Positions 25,736 to 36,060 of a stretch of DNA of 64,000 bases are shown in pieces. Under the pieces are notes generated by a model. The model saw nothing but the letters and a program-made list of their open reading frames with translations. It did not search any database and was not told the DNA's origin. The position numbers and the translations under genes were made by a program. Origin of the DNA: Pterois miles (taxonomy: Eukaryota; Chordata; Actinopteri; Perciformes; Scorpaenidae). Location: NCBI GenBank assembly GCA_947000775.1, contig CAMQGK010000144.1:10767001-10831000 (forward strand), given 5' to 3'. Position 1 is the stretch's first letter. The number at the start of each line of letters is the position of its first letter.

Positions 25736-26152
25736 TGTTACGGCCAATTGTTTGTTCCTGTTCCTTTTGTGCCGTCTTAACAGGGCTCTGCTCTCCGACT
25801 CACGTGTTTCCTTGTTAAATAAATGCAGGACGTTGTATCTTTCTTTTACCGATTAACAGCTGATTTATTTTCTTCATTTTCAGATAAAATAATAACTTAG
25901 ACAAAATCATGAACACGAGGTCGAAACACTGTGCCAATGCCCCGTTCTGCCGCTGGCTGATTCCACCGCACAGTCCGCCCACTTCCTCTTATCACATCTG
26001 TAGAAAGTTACATTAATTACCAGGAACATATATTCATATTATTTGCTTTCAAATTCCTAAAGAAAAATATATACATATATGTCTGTATGGGCTCAATAAC
26101 ATATTCAATTTTAAATTACAAATTATAATCAACTTAAGAAATGGCTCCAACA
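25736..26152 (-). repeat. 3' LTR of the BEL/Pao element
   Basis: On the minus strand the LTR starts TGTTGGAGCC immediately after a purine-rich stretch (AGGGGCTGGAA, the likely polypurine tract) and ends GGCCGTAACA, giving the expected TGTT...AACA termini. It contains an AATAAA near its 3' side (AAGAAAATAAATCAGC). It is 417 bp long. No partner LTR was seen, so the 5-bp target duplication cannot be checked; the base pairs just outside the LTR are CAGAT on the + strand. Confidence 0.82.
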
Positions 26153-26314
26153 TTCCAGCCCCTAATTGCAAAATTTATAGCAATTACATAAATAAAGTAA
26201 TAGAGCCATTGCTTTCATATGCAATCCCTTTGCAACATTAATTCAGAGACAAAACTCATCTTTGAGTTCATCAATATAACAATGTACTTATCTTTTCAGT
26301 TGTTTCAGCTTGGG

Positions 26315-26863
26315 TTATTTGTCACATTCCAGAAGCAGACAGAGTTTGCTGATAGGTCTTTGTAAAACACTTGTTTTTGTTTTAACAAGAACACTGTGAA
26401 TCAGTCCTTTGCTTCCTGGCTGGGTCTTTAAAATCCGTCCTAGGAGCCAGGAGTTTCTGGGAGCTGATTCATCAACAATGAGAACAAGGTCTCCAGGTTG
26501 GAAGTTCCTTTGCACTTTGTTCCATTTATTTCTTTGTTGCATGATTGGCAGATATTCTCTTATCCATCTTTTCCAGAAAAGGTCAGCAAGATATTGCACC
26601 TGTCTCCATCTCCTTCTGGAGTATAGATCTTCCTTTTGAAACAATCCAGGAGGCATAACAGGTTTAGTTTTGAGTATAAGCAGATGATTAGGTGTTAAAG
26701 GCTCCACATCATTTAAGTCATTTGTTACTGTGGTGATGGGTCTGTCGTTCATTATTGCTTCTACCTCACGTAAAGCTGTTTGCAAGGTGTCATCATCCAA
26801 AATTTGTTCTTTCATCACCGAGCTGAGAATTTTTTTTTTAGTGACTTTATGAGTCTCTCCCAT
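26315..26863 (-). pseudogene. BEL/Pao integrase C-terminal and DUF5641-type domain
   Basis: This 182-codon frame continues the integrase after a frameshift in an A10 run (about 26829-26838). It begins with the segment around EVEAIMNDRPITTV and VEPLTPNHLLILK. It then has the region characteristic of BEL/Pao polyprotein ends (RRRWRQVQYLADLFWKRW, then FQPGDLVLIVDE and NSWLLGRI). Together these are the integrase tail and the domain catalogued as DUF5641, which is thought to assist DNA binding. It ends about 160 bp before the LTR, as expected. The domain name is from family knowledge. Confidence 0.88.
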
Positions 26864-27543
26864 ACGCCTCCATGGTGTGCACCTGATGCTGGGTTAAATA
26901 TCCACTGTATTCCTTCCTGGAGCAGATTTTTCTGGATTTTCTTATGGTTTAGCTCTTTTAATAACAGATCAAGCTGTTTTTGTGCACCAATAAAATTTGT
27001 ACCTTGATCAGATCTAATGGTCTTCACAGTACCTCGGCGGCACAGAAATCCGCGTATTGCATTGATGCATGAGTCTGTGTCCAAACTGCTAGCCACCTCT
27101 AAATGGATGGCACGGCTGGTTAAACAAGTGAATATTACACCCCATCGTTTGACATTACTCCGACCTCGCTTTACTGTAAATGGTCCAAAGTAATCCATAC
27201 CAACTGAAGTGAAAGGTGGAAAATCTGGCATCACACGATCCTGTGGAAGATCTGCCATCTTCTGTTCTCCTACTTTAGACTGCATTCGTCTACAGAAAAC
27301 ACATTTTCTGATGATCTTTCGTGCTGAGGAGTTTGCAGAGGGCATCCAGTACTTTTGGCTAAGTTTTGAGAGTGTATGGTTCCTTCCTGAATGACCAACT
27401 TGGGCATGTATGTCTCCTAAAATGATTTGTGATACATGAGATTTCTTGGGTAGGATCATAGGGTTCTTGGTGTTTACTGTGTTTACTTTACCCCCCCCCC
27501 CCCCCCCCACTCTCAGTATACCTTTGTCTAGGACTGGATCCAT
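26815..27543 (-). pseudogene. BEL/Pao integrase core
   Basis: Integrase inserts retroelement DNA into the chromosome. Visible are the zinc-binding HHCC module (HAQVGHSGRNH ... KCVFC) at about residues 46-84. The catalytic core follows with VGMDYFGPF (first Asp), IRSDQGTNF (second Asp) and GGVWERLIKS (Glu), a D,D,E layout. The frame is open through these motifs, so the loss of function comes from the flanking frameshifts, the expanded G run at its N-terminal side and the loss of RNase H upstream. The frame ends in the A10 run where the next frame takes over. Confidence 0.92.
27491..27508. repeat. C18 homopolymer (G18 on the coding strand)
   Basis: Eighteen C residues on the + strand fall inside the linker before the integrase. 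They give a run of Gly codons in the minus-strand frame (LRVGGGGGGKVNT). Confidence 0.97.
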
Positions 27544-27998
27544 AGATTGGGCTGTCTTTTCTGCGGTGTTTTCCCTTTTTAAGGAGAGCTATGTCCAGGG
27601 CAAAGTATTGCTGTTGTTCAAATGCAATAATGGCTATTTCAGCATTTTCCATGTCTTCTGTGGTCAGATTTGTACTGTATCCCACCTTTAACTTTGTAGC
27701 ACATCCTTTCAGGGATTTTTCATGACTCAGCAGCAATGCTGGATTTGTCATTTTCTTTCTTTCTTGAGAGATCTCAAAAAGTAGCTTCTTCCACTTTAAT
27801 ATCCAAGCTACAGCTCTCTTCAGTCTTTTCCAATCTGAGTAATACTCAATTATTCTACTGGTAGGACTTTCCTCAACAGTAGTTATGTTCACAATCATGT
27901 CTATTTTCACTTCGGGATCATCTGGAGAGAGAGAGCTTTGTGACATTTTGTCCCAGTTTTTTGGCCACTGAGATTCCTCCTTTTGTAGGAAGTCTGGT
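27509..27998 (-). pseudogene. BEL/Pao region between RNase H and integrase
   Basis: The minus-strand frame includes QWPKNWDKMSQ, SPTSRIIEYYSDWKRLKRAV and LKRAVAWILKW. This is the conserved segment that normally follows RNase H and precedes the integrase zinc finger. The frame changes near 27580 inside an A5 run, where a one-base change in run length moves the reading into the integrase frame. At its upstream end it is fused directly to the reverse transcriptase, with RNase H missing. Confidence 0.82.
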
Positions 27999-29060
27999 CC
28001 TTGATGAGGTCAACAGCTTGCTTCTCTGTTGCTACAGACTTCAGGCAGTCATCAACATAAAAGTTTGATTTGATGGTGCCAACTGCTGTTGCTTCAAATG
28101 CATCCTTATTACTTTCTGCTGTCTGCTGCAGATCGAAGTTTGCACAGCTTGGAGATGAGACAGCCCCGAAGAGATGAACCTTCATTCGGTAATGCACTAA
28201 ACTTTGGTTAGTGTCTCCATCTGGCCACCACAGAAATCTCAGTAGGTCAGAATCCTCTTCATTCACTCGAACTTGGTGAAACATCCCCTCAATATCTGCC
28301 ATGATGGCAATTGGCTCTTGACGAAACCTTAGCAGAACCCCTAGAAGGGAGTTAGCCAGATCGGGCCCTTGCAGAAGTTCACTGTTGAGTGATGTTCCCT
28401 TGTATGCAGATGTACAGTCAAACACAACTCTGATTTTCTTTTTATGCTTGTGGAACACTCCATGATGGGGTATATACCACACCTTTCCATCGTTTCGATG
28501 AAGGTCTTTTGCTGGCACCTTTTCTGCATAGCCCTTAGAGATGACATCCTGCATGAATACTTTGTACTCCTCTGCGTATGCTTTCTTGAATTTCTTTGCC
28601 AGATTTTGTGCCCGCTGTTCAGCTATCTGTTGGTTATTGGGCATGATGACATCACTATTACGAAGTGGCAAAGGTAAGTAACAGTGATTATCTTTCACTG
28701 TGGCTGCATTTGTTACCAACTGCATGAATTTGCGATCTTCTGCCGACATTTGTGGCTTCTCCTCATATTCTTTCTCTGGGAAGTCATGTCGATACTGGTT
28801 AACAAGAAGGTTTTCCAGTTTTTCCATTGAGATGTGGTTTACTGATGCCTGTGGCCTTCCATATTTATCTACAGCTGAAGATGAATTGAGCGGTCCATTT
28901 ACCACCCATCCTAATAGTGTTCTTACAGCGTAGGATCCATTGCCTTGGCTATTAATAATTTGCCAGGGTTCCATTGCCTTTGGCAAGTCCACACCAATTA
29001 AAAGTTCCACTTCTGCATCGAGTTCTTGCAGTTGTATTTCTTTTAAGTAAGGCCACCTGC
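27999..29060 (-). pseudogene. BEL/Pao reverse transcriptase
   Basis: Reverse transcriptase copies element RNA to DNA in cytoplasmic particles. The frame contains LLIGVDLPKAMEPW and RTLLGWVVNGPL (protease-RT linker), then the RT palm motifs VRVNEEDSDLLRFLWW and IMADIEGMFHQV, and the catalytic YVDD box (complement of 28048-28059). It then breaks: shortly after the YVDD, at DLIKD, it is joined out of frame to sequence that belongs downstream of RNase H. The RT thumb, connection and RNase H are therefore gone. Upstream it is separated from the protease by a frameshift near 29070. Confidence 0.9.
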
Positions 29061-29345
29061 TGAGGTCTTTAGAGAGAATATGTTTCTCTTAGACACTGGA
29101 ATTTGTGTCTGTGTGAATGTTTTATGCAGCTCAATGAAATTTTTTCCATCCAAATCACCCACCTGTAGTCCAGTTATTTCATAACTACTGATTGGTTTCT
29201 TTTGTCCCATTGTTTGAAGTAGAACGTTAGTTTTCCGTCCTGGAGCATGAAGCATGAAGTTGCTGTGCTGCCAGGGTCTAGAAATGCATATGTTAGAAGA
29301 GTTTTACTTCCTTTTGAGACTTTTATTTGCACTGGTACTATTGAC
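29061..29345 (-). pseudogene. BEL/Pao aspartic protease
   Basis: The minus strand encodes AFLDPGSTATS, which holds the catalytic Asp (codon complement of 29276-29278), followed in a second frame by KTNVLLQTMGQKKPISSYEI and TGLQVGDLDGKNF. This is the retropepsin-like domain of BEL/Pao Pol. Frameshifts lie around 29245-29270 and near 29070. Confidence 0.82.
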
Positions 29346-29359
29346 AATTTACAATCTTT

Positions 29360-29630
29360 CCAGCCCCAATATCCTCTTCCTCTTCCAATGAGACAAGGGT
29401 TCCACTGACAGATCCTTTTGTTTGATTGATTGTTTTATCATTTGATTGATTCCTTTTAGGTTTCTCATTGTGTAGTATGCTAGGGTGCTTTCCTTGGCAG
29501 TACTGACATGTTAGCCTTCTGCTACAGGTTTTGCTTATGTGTCCCTTGGCCAGACAACCAAAGCAGAATCCATTTTCTTTTAACAGTTGTACTTTAACAT
29601 CATGAGATTGAGACTTCAGCTATAAATATT
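29360..29630 (-). pseudogene. BEL/Pao gag C-terminus with zinc knuckles
   Basis: The minus strand encodes CFGCLAKGHISKTC (complement of 29524-29565), a CCHC zinc knuckle. This is followed by RRLTCQYCQGKHPSILH, a second CCH-type knuckle that is typical of BEL/Pao nucleocapsid. The rest of gag upstream is missing, and the frame changes again near 29362 before the protease. Confidence 0.82.
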
Positions 29631-30138
29631 TTAACATTGGCTACAGTGTGTAGGATTTGGCAGCATCTAGTTGTGTACCCCTGTGCTCACTCCACCCTTT
29701 CCAAGACTGCAGCAACATGAGCCACCAAGTTCAAAACCGTAGTAATGCCGTTCACCTTGCTTAGAGGCCATCCTTACCATAATAACACTACTTCAGTCAG
29801 AAGTCAGATGGCGGCTGGCAGTACCTCAGTTTTGCTCTCTGTGACTCACATCACCACAGTTTCACTGTGTTTGAGAACTACGGTGGCCTTCAGGTAACGT
29901 AAAAACGAGCCAGACTGTCTAGGCACTGTTTAGTTTGTCTGTTCTGGGCTACTGCAGAAAAATGGGGGACTCTGGGAAGAGGACCTGCTCCTTATTTAGA
30001 TATGAAGGACTCTTTCTAAGCTAACAAGAACATGATTCTTAGTTTCGGGTGATTCTACACTAATGAAAACATAGTTATTAATATTATATTTCATTTCTGC
30101 TTATAGATCCCCAACATATTGCACACTGTTCCTTTTAA
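29631..30138 (-). mobile_element. TTAA-flanked MITE, copy 2
   Basis: TTAA at 29631-29634 and at 30135-30138 flank inverted termini with the CAGTGTG core (TTAAAAGGAACAGTGTGC on the minus strand). The end reads CCTACACACTGTAGC on the minus strand. It shares the GCAGAAATGAAATATAATAT segment with the copy at 11085-11457. It abuts the truncated gag of the BEL/Pao element. Confidence 0.78.
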
Positions 30139-32683
30139 GAGATAATGTTATATGTCAATATTAATTTTGTGCTGTTAGTGTATATCATAACAAAGCGTAA
30201 TTATGACCTATATTAATAAGGATTCCTTAAATGTGGTTATTGCAATGTAATCATGTGTTATTTATCCTGGTTATATGCTAAATATGTATTCAAAATAATT
30301 TTTGAGTATTTTTATATGAAAATCCCTCTCTCCTCTTCCTGTAAAACCTTAAAATATTTTGCTGACTGATTGTGAACCTGGAGTTGTATACATAAGTTTA
30401 TTCGGTCCGATGTGATTTGGGGCAACCCTGCTTATTATACAAAGGTCGTTGTGTAGAAAGTAACAAGTTGAGAAACTTTTGCGAGATGGATGAAGTTCGG
30501 CATTAACCTTGAATAGACTTCATCGGGCAGCAAGTCTCGCAAGAGTTTTGCACAATTTTGTCAGCAGAGTGATATCACAGGAAGTGTGTATTTGGATCTC
30601 AGTCGGCAAAATCGTAAAAATAATTATGTATTTCACATATCTACATACAGTGAAAACTGTATTCGCGCAGCCATGCCTACTCTTGTGTGGTCCAGTAAAA
30701 TCGTAAGAATTTAAATCTCTCTTGTAACAAAAATATGACACATTATGTTACTGAAGATAAAGACACTCTCACTTCCATTTCACTGGGACGGTATGACTAA
30801 CATATGTACATATCTGGACATTTTAGAGTTGAATGATAAAGTCTTTGGTTTTTGATGGATAAACTACAGCATGTAATTGCCACACTGTCTAAATTTCCAT
30901 AAACGCATTCAAAACTTTTTGTTACTTACGGGAATGTCAATTATATAATCCCATACAGTAGATATACCGTATATCTTAAATGATAAGCTAAAAATATGCC
31001 AGTCCAATATCAGTCGATCTTTAATTTCCACCTAGTATGACCCCACTTAGTAAAGCCTGAATCCCTGTCAACGCCAGGACTAGATTTCACACAAAAGAAG
31101 AGTAAAGGAAACTGTCAAAGAAAATGAGCCTTGTTAACAAAGTTTAGAGAGGAAAGATGTACAATAGGAGAGAGCAACACAAAAAAAGATCCAGGCAAAA
31201 AATGTGCTCCTGGTACTGAAGGGACGCAGCAGGGGGTCTGTGTGACTCTGCCTCCTGTAATAGATTTAAGGCTGGTTTGGAGCAAGATGTGCGGAGTTCA
31301 ATTTTCATAGTCTGTAGTAGAGGAGATGAGATGAAAAAACACCATATTCACATGTCCTCCTTATCCCTTTGGACATGTCCACATCTGTTTCTAGCTCTAT
31401 CCCCTTCAAGATCCTCTCCTCTCAGTCCACCGTTGTGCTGTCTGTGACCTCTCCATGTCCCTATAATTCTTTCCTCATGCAGGGGTAATAAGATTGATGC
31501 AAGTGGGAGATAATGAAATGCAAAAAAAGAGAGGGAGTGGAGAGAGAAGAGCCAGTGGAAGAAGTAACAAGGCTGAGAGTGTAAAGGGAAAGGAAGAGAA
31601 AGTGGAGTAAGATTGAAAATCGAGATTCGACAGGGTTTTGCTGTTGATAAGCATTCCATGGAGTGTGTAATCCAGGCTGAGTACAGTTGTTGTATATCAT
31701 AACAGCAAGGTACATGTCATCTCCATGACAGTAAATTACCAACACGAGAAGAGCAGAGCTGAATCGCGAGTGCAGAGGAGCAGAAGGAACAATGGAAAGC
31801 ACAAAGCTGAGGGGGGAAGAGAGGGAGGCATTAGAGGAGAAGCAAGAGGGTGAAACAAAAGGCACAGGAGTGGTGAAGAGGAGACGAGAGGATGGGAGGG
31901 GAGGGGAGAGGAGGGGAGAGATGTGGGGAGAAGGCACTCTGATGTAATTAAAGTGGCTGAGTTGAGAGGCTGCACCGTGCACCCCTCCCCAAGCCTCCAC
32001 ATACGGAAGGTTTATGAGTTTATGAATAGAGTATAGAAGCACTGTTAGAGGTGCCAATGTCATGGGAGAGCTGCAGAGTGAGGTTATTTATGTTGAACAC
32101 AAGTACAGCCACTATATGCAACAACTATTAAACATGCAGCTCCTCCAAAATGGTCCTGAGGTTGGGTTTACATCCTCGAGATGAAATTCCAGATGATGAA
32201 TAATGAAAAAAGCTGATCGTTAAACTATTTATCATTTACTTTGAATTATTTCAATCATCACCATTAGTCAAACTTTAAAAAGCTTTCATACATTACTTTT
32301 AACTAACTATTTCATCTATTGCCAGCTCTCACACACTGGCCGTGAGTCATGCAGTGCAAAACTAATTTATAACTGATAACTTAAAAAAAAGTGCCAGTAC
32401 CATAATTCGGCAGGTGCATGACATCATCATCTGGTACCTTGGGTATATTTGTATTTATAAGTATATCTTAGTAATATATCCCACTTGACGTATTTTTCAT
32501 TACATACATTATGCCTCCAGTACATACAATATACTTTTACACAGTTTGTAAATCTATATTTGGTTAAACAAAACTTAGTGATACAAATCAAAATGTACAC
32601 AAGTGTAACACTGCAAATATGCTACAATAAAAGCAATTTAAAATATGATATCTGTTGGCCTACAGATTAAATCGGATAATGAG
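30139..32683. other. non-coding sequence, no gene seen
   Basis: No gag continuation is recognisable beyond the MITE. A purine-rich region at 31490-31940 yields stop-poor minus frames that are composition artefacts. It includes four G runs at 31894-31916 able to form a G-quadruplex. Confidence 0.4.
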
Positions 32684-33394
32684 AAGAAGGGCTGTGTATT
32701 GGCAAGAATCTGGCGATACGATACATCATCATAATACAGGGGTTAACGTTTACTATACTGTACTGTATCACAATGTATTGTGCCCTCTCAAAGTAGCACT
32801 ATGATGTTGGATGTTGCACGGACTGTGATAACTGCAAATACAAAATTCTAGGAAAACTGTCATACTATAAAGAACACACCACCATATGCATAAAATCAGA
32901 GTAAAAACTTTTATTTTTTCAATGCAATCACAAAGGTGGGATCTGCATTTGCACTTATCTCCGTCCCATAACATCCAACATCATAGCACTACTTTGAGAG
33001 GGCACATACACTGAGAGGGTGCATCTCTTTGCCAGTGACATAAAGTGTTAGCTGAGTTCATCTTTCTATATAAACTGTATATAATTACATATAATTATAT
33101 AATTACATATATAGATGCTATGCATATACAATACCCACCCACCTGCTGCACTTTACGTATTACTGTTACTTATTTATTTTATTGTCAATTTCCTTCATTG
33201 CACCTTCTCTTTTACTTTTTACTATACTGTATTTTATCTGTACTGTTGTTGCTGCTGCTATGACACCCGAATTTCCCTCCAGGGATTAATAAAGGTTCAT
33301 CTTATCTTATCTTATCTTATTAAATAAAAATAGATACAGTATCACAAAACATATCGCAAAATTTGATTTTTTTTCCGATATTTTCTTACACCCC
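32684..33394. mobile_element. MITE with internal inverted repeat, split by a LINE tail
   Basis: It begins GGGCTGTGTATTGGCAAGAA and ends CCGATATTTTCTTACACCCC, a familiar dispersed fish pattern with GATACGATAC motifs near one end. An internal inverted repeat of about 36 bp is present: GTGCCCTCTCAAAGTAGCAC near 32780 is mirrored by the complement at about 32967-33004. The right part is interrupted by LINE-derived sequence. Confidence 0.65.
33150..33322 (+). mobile_element. non-LTR retrotransposon 3' tail
   Basis: It carries CGAATTTCCCTCCAGGGATT, then AATAAAGG and five TCTTA repeats. This GAATTTCCC...GGGATTAATAAAG form is the standard 3' end of several fish LINEs. The 5' limit is approximate. 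Confidence 0.7.
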
Positions 33395-33851
33395 TAATGG
33401 GAAGGAATATTAATTATAATATATAATTGATTATGATTAGGATATAATATATATCAATTTTCAGCATTAAGCTTGCTATGTGTTTACACAGTTACACAGG
33501 CATTCAGGAATGTGCACCTAGACTCAATAGGAGGTGGTGGTAAGTGTACTAATCGGAAGTGCTGGTACCAGTATACAGTATAACTAGATGCGTTGGCTAC
33601 ATGCATGTGACAGTTTACATGCGCGCACATATTAGTGTTCAGAATAAGCAGCTGACAAATCTGAAGCTAACTTTTTGGACTTCTCTGCTTTCTTGCTTAT
33701 ACGCTGCAAACTGCAAACATACCGTGTATGATACAAGCACTCCTGGTTGAGAAATCACTCATCTGCTTCAACTTGTATCCTGGCTGACAGCAAGCAGCAG
33801 GTTTTTAGGATTCCAGTTGTTGTTGTGTCACACTATAAAGACTTTAAAGTA

Positions 33852-33854
<3 letters not shown>

Positions 33855-33909
<55 letters not shown>
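33855..33909. repeat. TA microsatellite
   Basis: About 27 TA units, uninterrupted. Confidence 0.96.
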
Positions 33910-33913
<4 letters not shown>

Positions 33914-35242
33914 TTTACTGTTCTTGTTTTTTTAAACTATAAATTATTCTCATTTACTCTAAAAGGACAGCTTCCGTTACTTTGGACTTCACCCCTCGTG
34001 CGGTCAACAGTGTCCAAGCGGTTCCAAGCTGTTGGTCGAAAGCACAAATGTAGCCTACTTTATCCTTTCGTGTCAAGTTTGACAAGACATTAAAGCTTCT
34101 GGTCTGCCTTTGATCGTGACAGTTATATCAAATGAATATAGTGCAAAGTAACACCGTCAGCGATGCTAGCAGGACCAGGCAATCCATGTAGTCTGAGCAC
34201 ACCGTCATAAGAGATTTGAGTGATGCTTGAAACGCTTGAAAACTAGTAAAACACAATGAAGTTAAGTTTCTTAAATATAATATATGTCAGTCATAATGTT
34301 ACGAATTTTTATCTTGAGAAAAAGCAATGCATACATAATTTTTTTATCCTTAGAATTTAAAATAAAATTATTTAATCATGAGTGTGTGGCTTTTCTCTTG
34401 TTCTTTTGATGTACCTTAAACACGTCTCAGCTATCCAGGACTTTGATGTGTGAATCCTTACTTCATTGAAATGAAATTTCTGCCTTCAAAGGACACACAG
34501 TGGGCATGATGTGTCCGTAAGGTACCGGTGTGTGATTAGGACCCTTTTCATTCAATCTGAATCACCACTGTTATAGTGAGACCCCTCTCACCAATCTGTG
34601 AATATGGTGATCTCACCTTTCCTTGTGCCGTAACTACAACTAACAGCTCAAAATGGGCTGAAACACAGAATGCAGAGCTCAATCACTCTCACAGCGGGGG
34701 GGTCGACACACACAGGACCTCTCGCCTCTGACAGAAAAGAAGCTTGCTTCAGTCTCTTTTTCATTTTCTCTCTGTCTTTTCATCTCCTGTGTGATTTGAA
34801 GCAGCCTTTCACGCCTCTATCGCTAATGTACCGAATAGGCTCCCATTGTTAATGTTACTGCATTATGAGTTCCTTTTGTGTGTGTTTCTCTCTGCTCCCT
34901 GAGGACTGCACTGAAACCTGATAGGCGGCATAGGGTGGCAGCGGTGGGATCTCTTTATTTGTGCTTTTTTTTACTAGGTAATTATGGAAATAATTCTTCT
35001 TTGTTTTGGCCTTTCTCTGCTGAGAGTCCAGTTCATAATTAATTGGTAGCGTGAAAGACTAGCCAATTTTAAATCACAAGGGAGGGGTCGAGGGGGCTTG
35101 TTTTATTGGCTGGTGCCTGGTTGGGGCAGCGGTCGGGTGGAGCATCTGAATTAGATTAGATTTAATTAAGGCATGGGGCCTCTGACTACACACTGGTACA
35201 TAAATAGGCTGTATGCCAGGCTGGTTGTTGTTGGGAATTCAG

Positions 35243-35245
<3 letters not shown>
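33910..35245. other. non-coding sequence, possible conserved element
   Basis: No gene was seen. The stretch 34960-35190 is repeat-free with ATTAATTGG, ATTGGCTGG and TTTAATTAAGG motifs and is a candidate regulatory element, untested. Confidence 0.3.

Positions 35246-35273
<28 letters not shown>
35246..35273. repeat. CA microsatellite flanked by inverted 8-mers
   Basis: Fourteen CA units sit between TTCAGCAG (35238-35245) and its exact complement CTGCTGAA (35274-35281). Confidence 0.95.
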
Positions 35274-35277
<4 letters not shown>

Positions 35278-35455
35278 TGAAGACTCCCTCAGGCCTTCAA
35301 GGTCAGGTAGACAGAGGAAACATGCAGCATGGTGTCTAGAGGAATGGGAAAACACGCTCAAAAAACTCCTCTGATGATAGCAGGCTGCTTTGTCCACACA
35401 AATGCTCTGACAAATATTGAGCTTTGATAGTTTCTCCAACCCCAGCAGCTTTTTC

Positions 35456-36060
35456 TTAAAGGAGTAGTTTATCATTTTGGGAAATACACTCACATGCTGC
35501 TGAGAGTTAGACAAGAATATTGGTACCACTCCCGTAACTGCTTTTTTAGCTTACTTTAGCTTAGCCTAGCTTAGTTTAGCTAGCTTAGCTTAGCTTAGCA
35601 TAAAGATTGGAAAGGGGGAAACAGCTAGCCTCAATCTGTCAGAAGGTAACAGAATCCCTTTTAAAGCACCTCTAAAGCTTAATCTGTACAGAAAACTGAA
35701 ACATAAAAAGGACACAGTGCAGTGTTACAGGGATGTGTGCCAGACTATGTCTGGAGGCACAGTCACTTCCTGGAGTCTTGCCGTTGTCGTAAGGTTTCCA
35801 GGCAACCAGCAGAGACTCTGGGAAGTCTGTACCCGGCCAAGAAATAGTCAGTAACCCAGATGAAGGTGAAACCTCAACTTGTTTTTTTATGTAAGTTTGA
35901 AGAAACAGAGCGAGGCAAGCTGCTTCACTATGTCCTGTTTACTGTCTGCGTGCTAAGCTAAGCTACCCGGCTGCTGTCTGTACCTTCATATTAACTGTAC
36001 AGAGTGGTGAGTGGTTTCTCAGCAAGAAAGTGTATTCCCAAAATGTGGAACTATTCTTTC
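35456..36060. mobile_element. MITE of the 'TTAGCTTAGCATAAAG' class, copy A
   Basis: The left end TTAAAGGAGTAGTTTATCAT (TTAA at 35456-35459) continues TTTTGGGAAATACAC. The right end TGTATTCCCAAAATGTGGAA followed by CTATTCTTT is its approximate inverse. The interior contains a locally expanded TTAGC repeat (about 35550-35602), GCATAAAGATTGGAAAGGGG, and GACTTCCAGAGT-type inverted segments. The right TTAA is mutated. Confidence 0.72.

Larger units (their letters stand above)
25736..29630 (-). mobile_element. BEL/Pao LTR retrotransposon, 5'-truncated and internally deleted
   Basis: Order on the minus strand: gag zinc knuckles, protease, reverse transcriptase, (missing RNase H), integrase, 3' LTR, which is the BEL/Pao gene order. 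Only the 3' LTR is present. The 5' LTR and most of gag are absent, and sequence recognisable as the element stops exactly at the TTAA boundary of the MITE at 29631. At least five frameshifts and one large deletion make it non-functional. At 3.9 kb it is well short of the 6-7 kb usual for intact BEL/Pao elements. Confidence 0.92.

Noticed and set aside
26315..29630. Functional host gene encoding reverse transcriptase or integrase
   Set aside because: Motif order, LTR and polypurine tract identify a BEL/Pao retrotransposon, and multiple frameshifts plus the missing RNase H and gag make it a relic.
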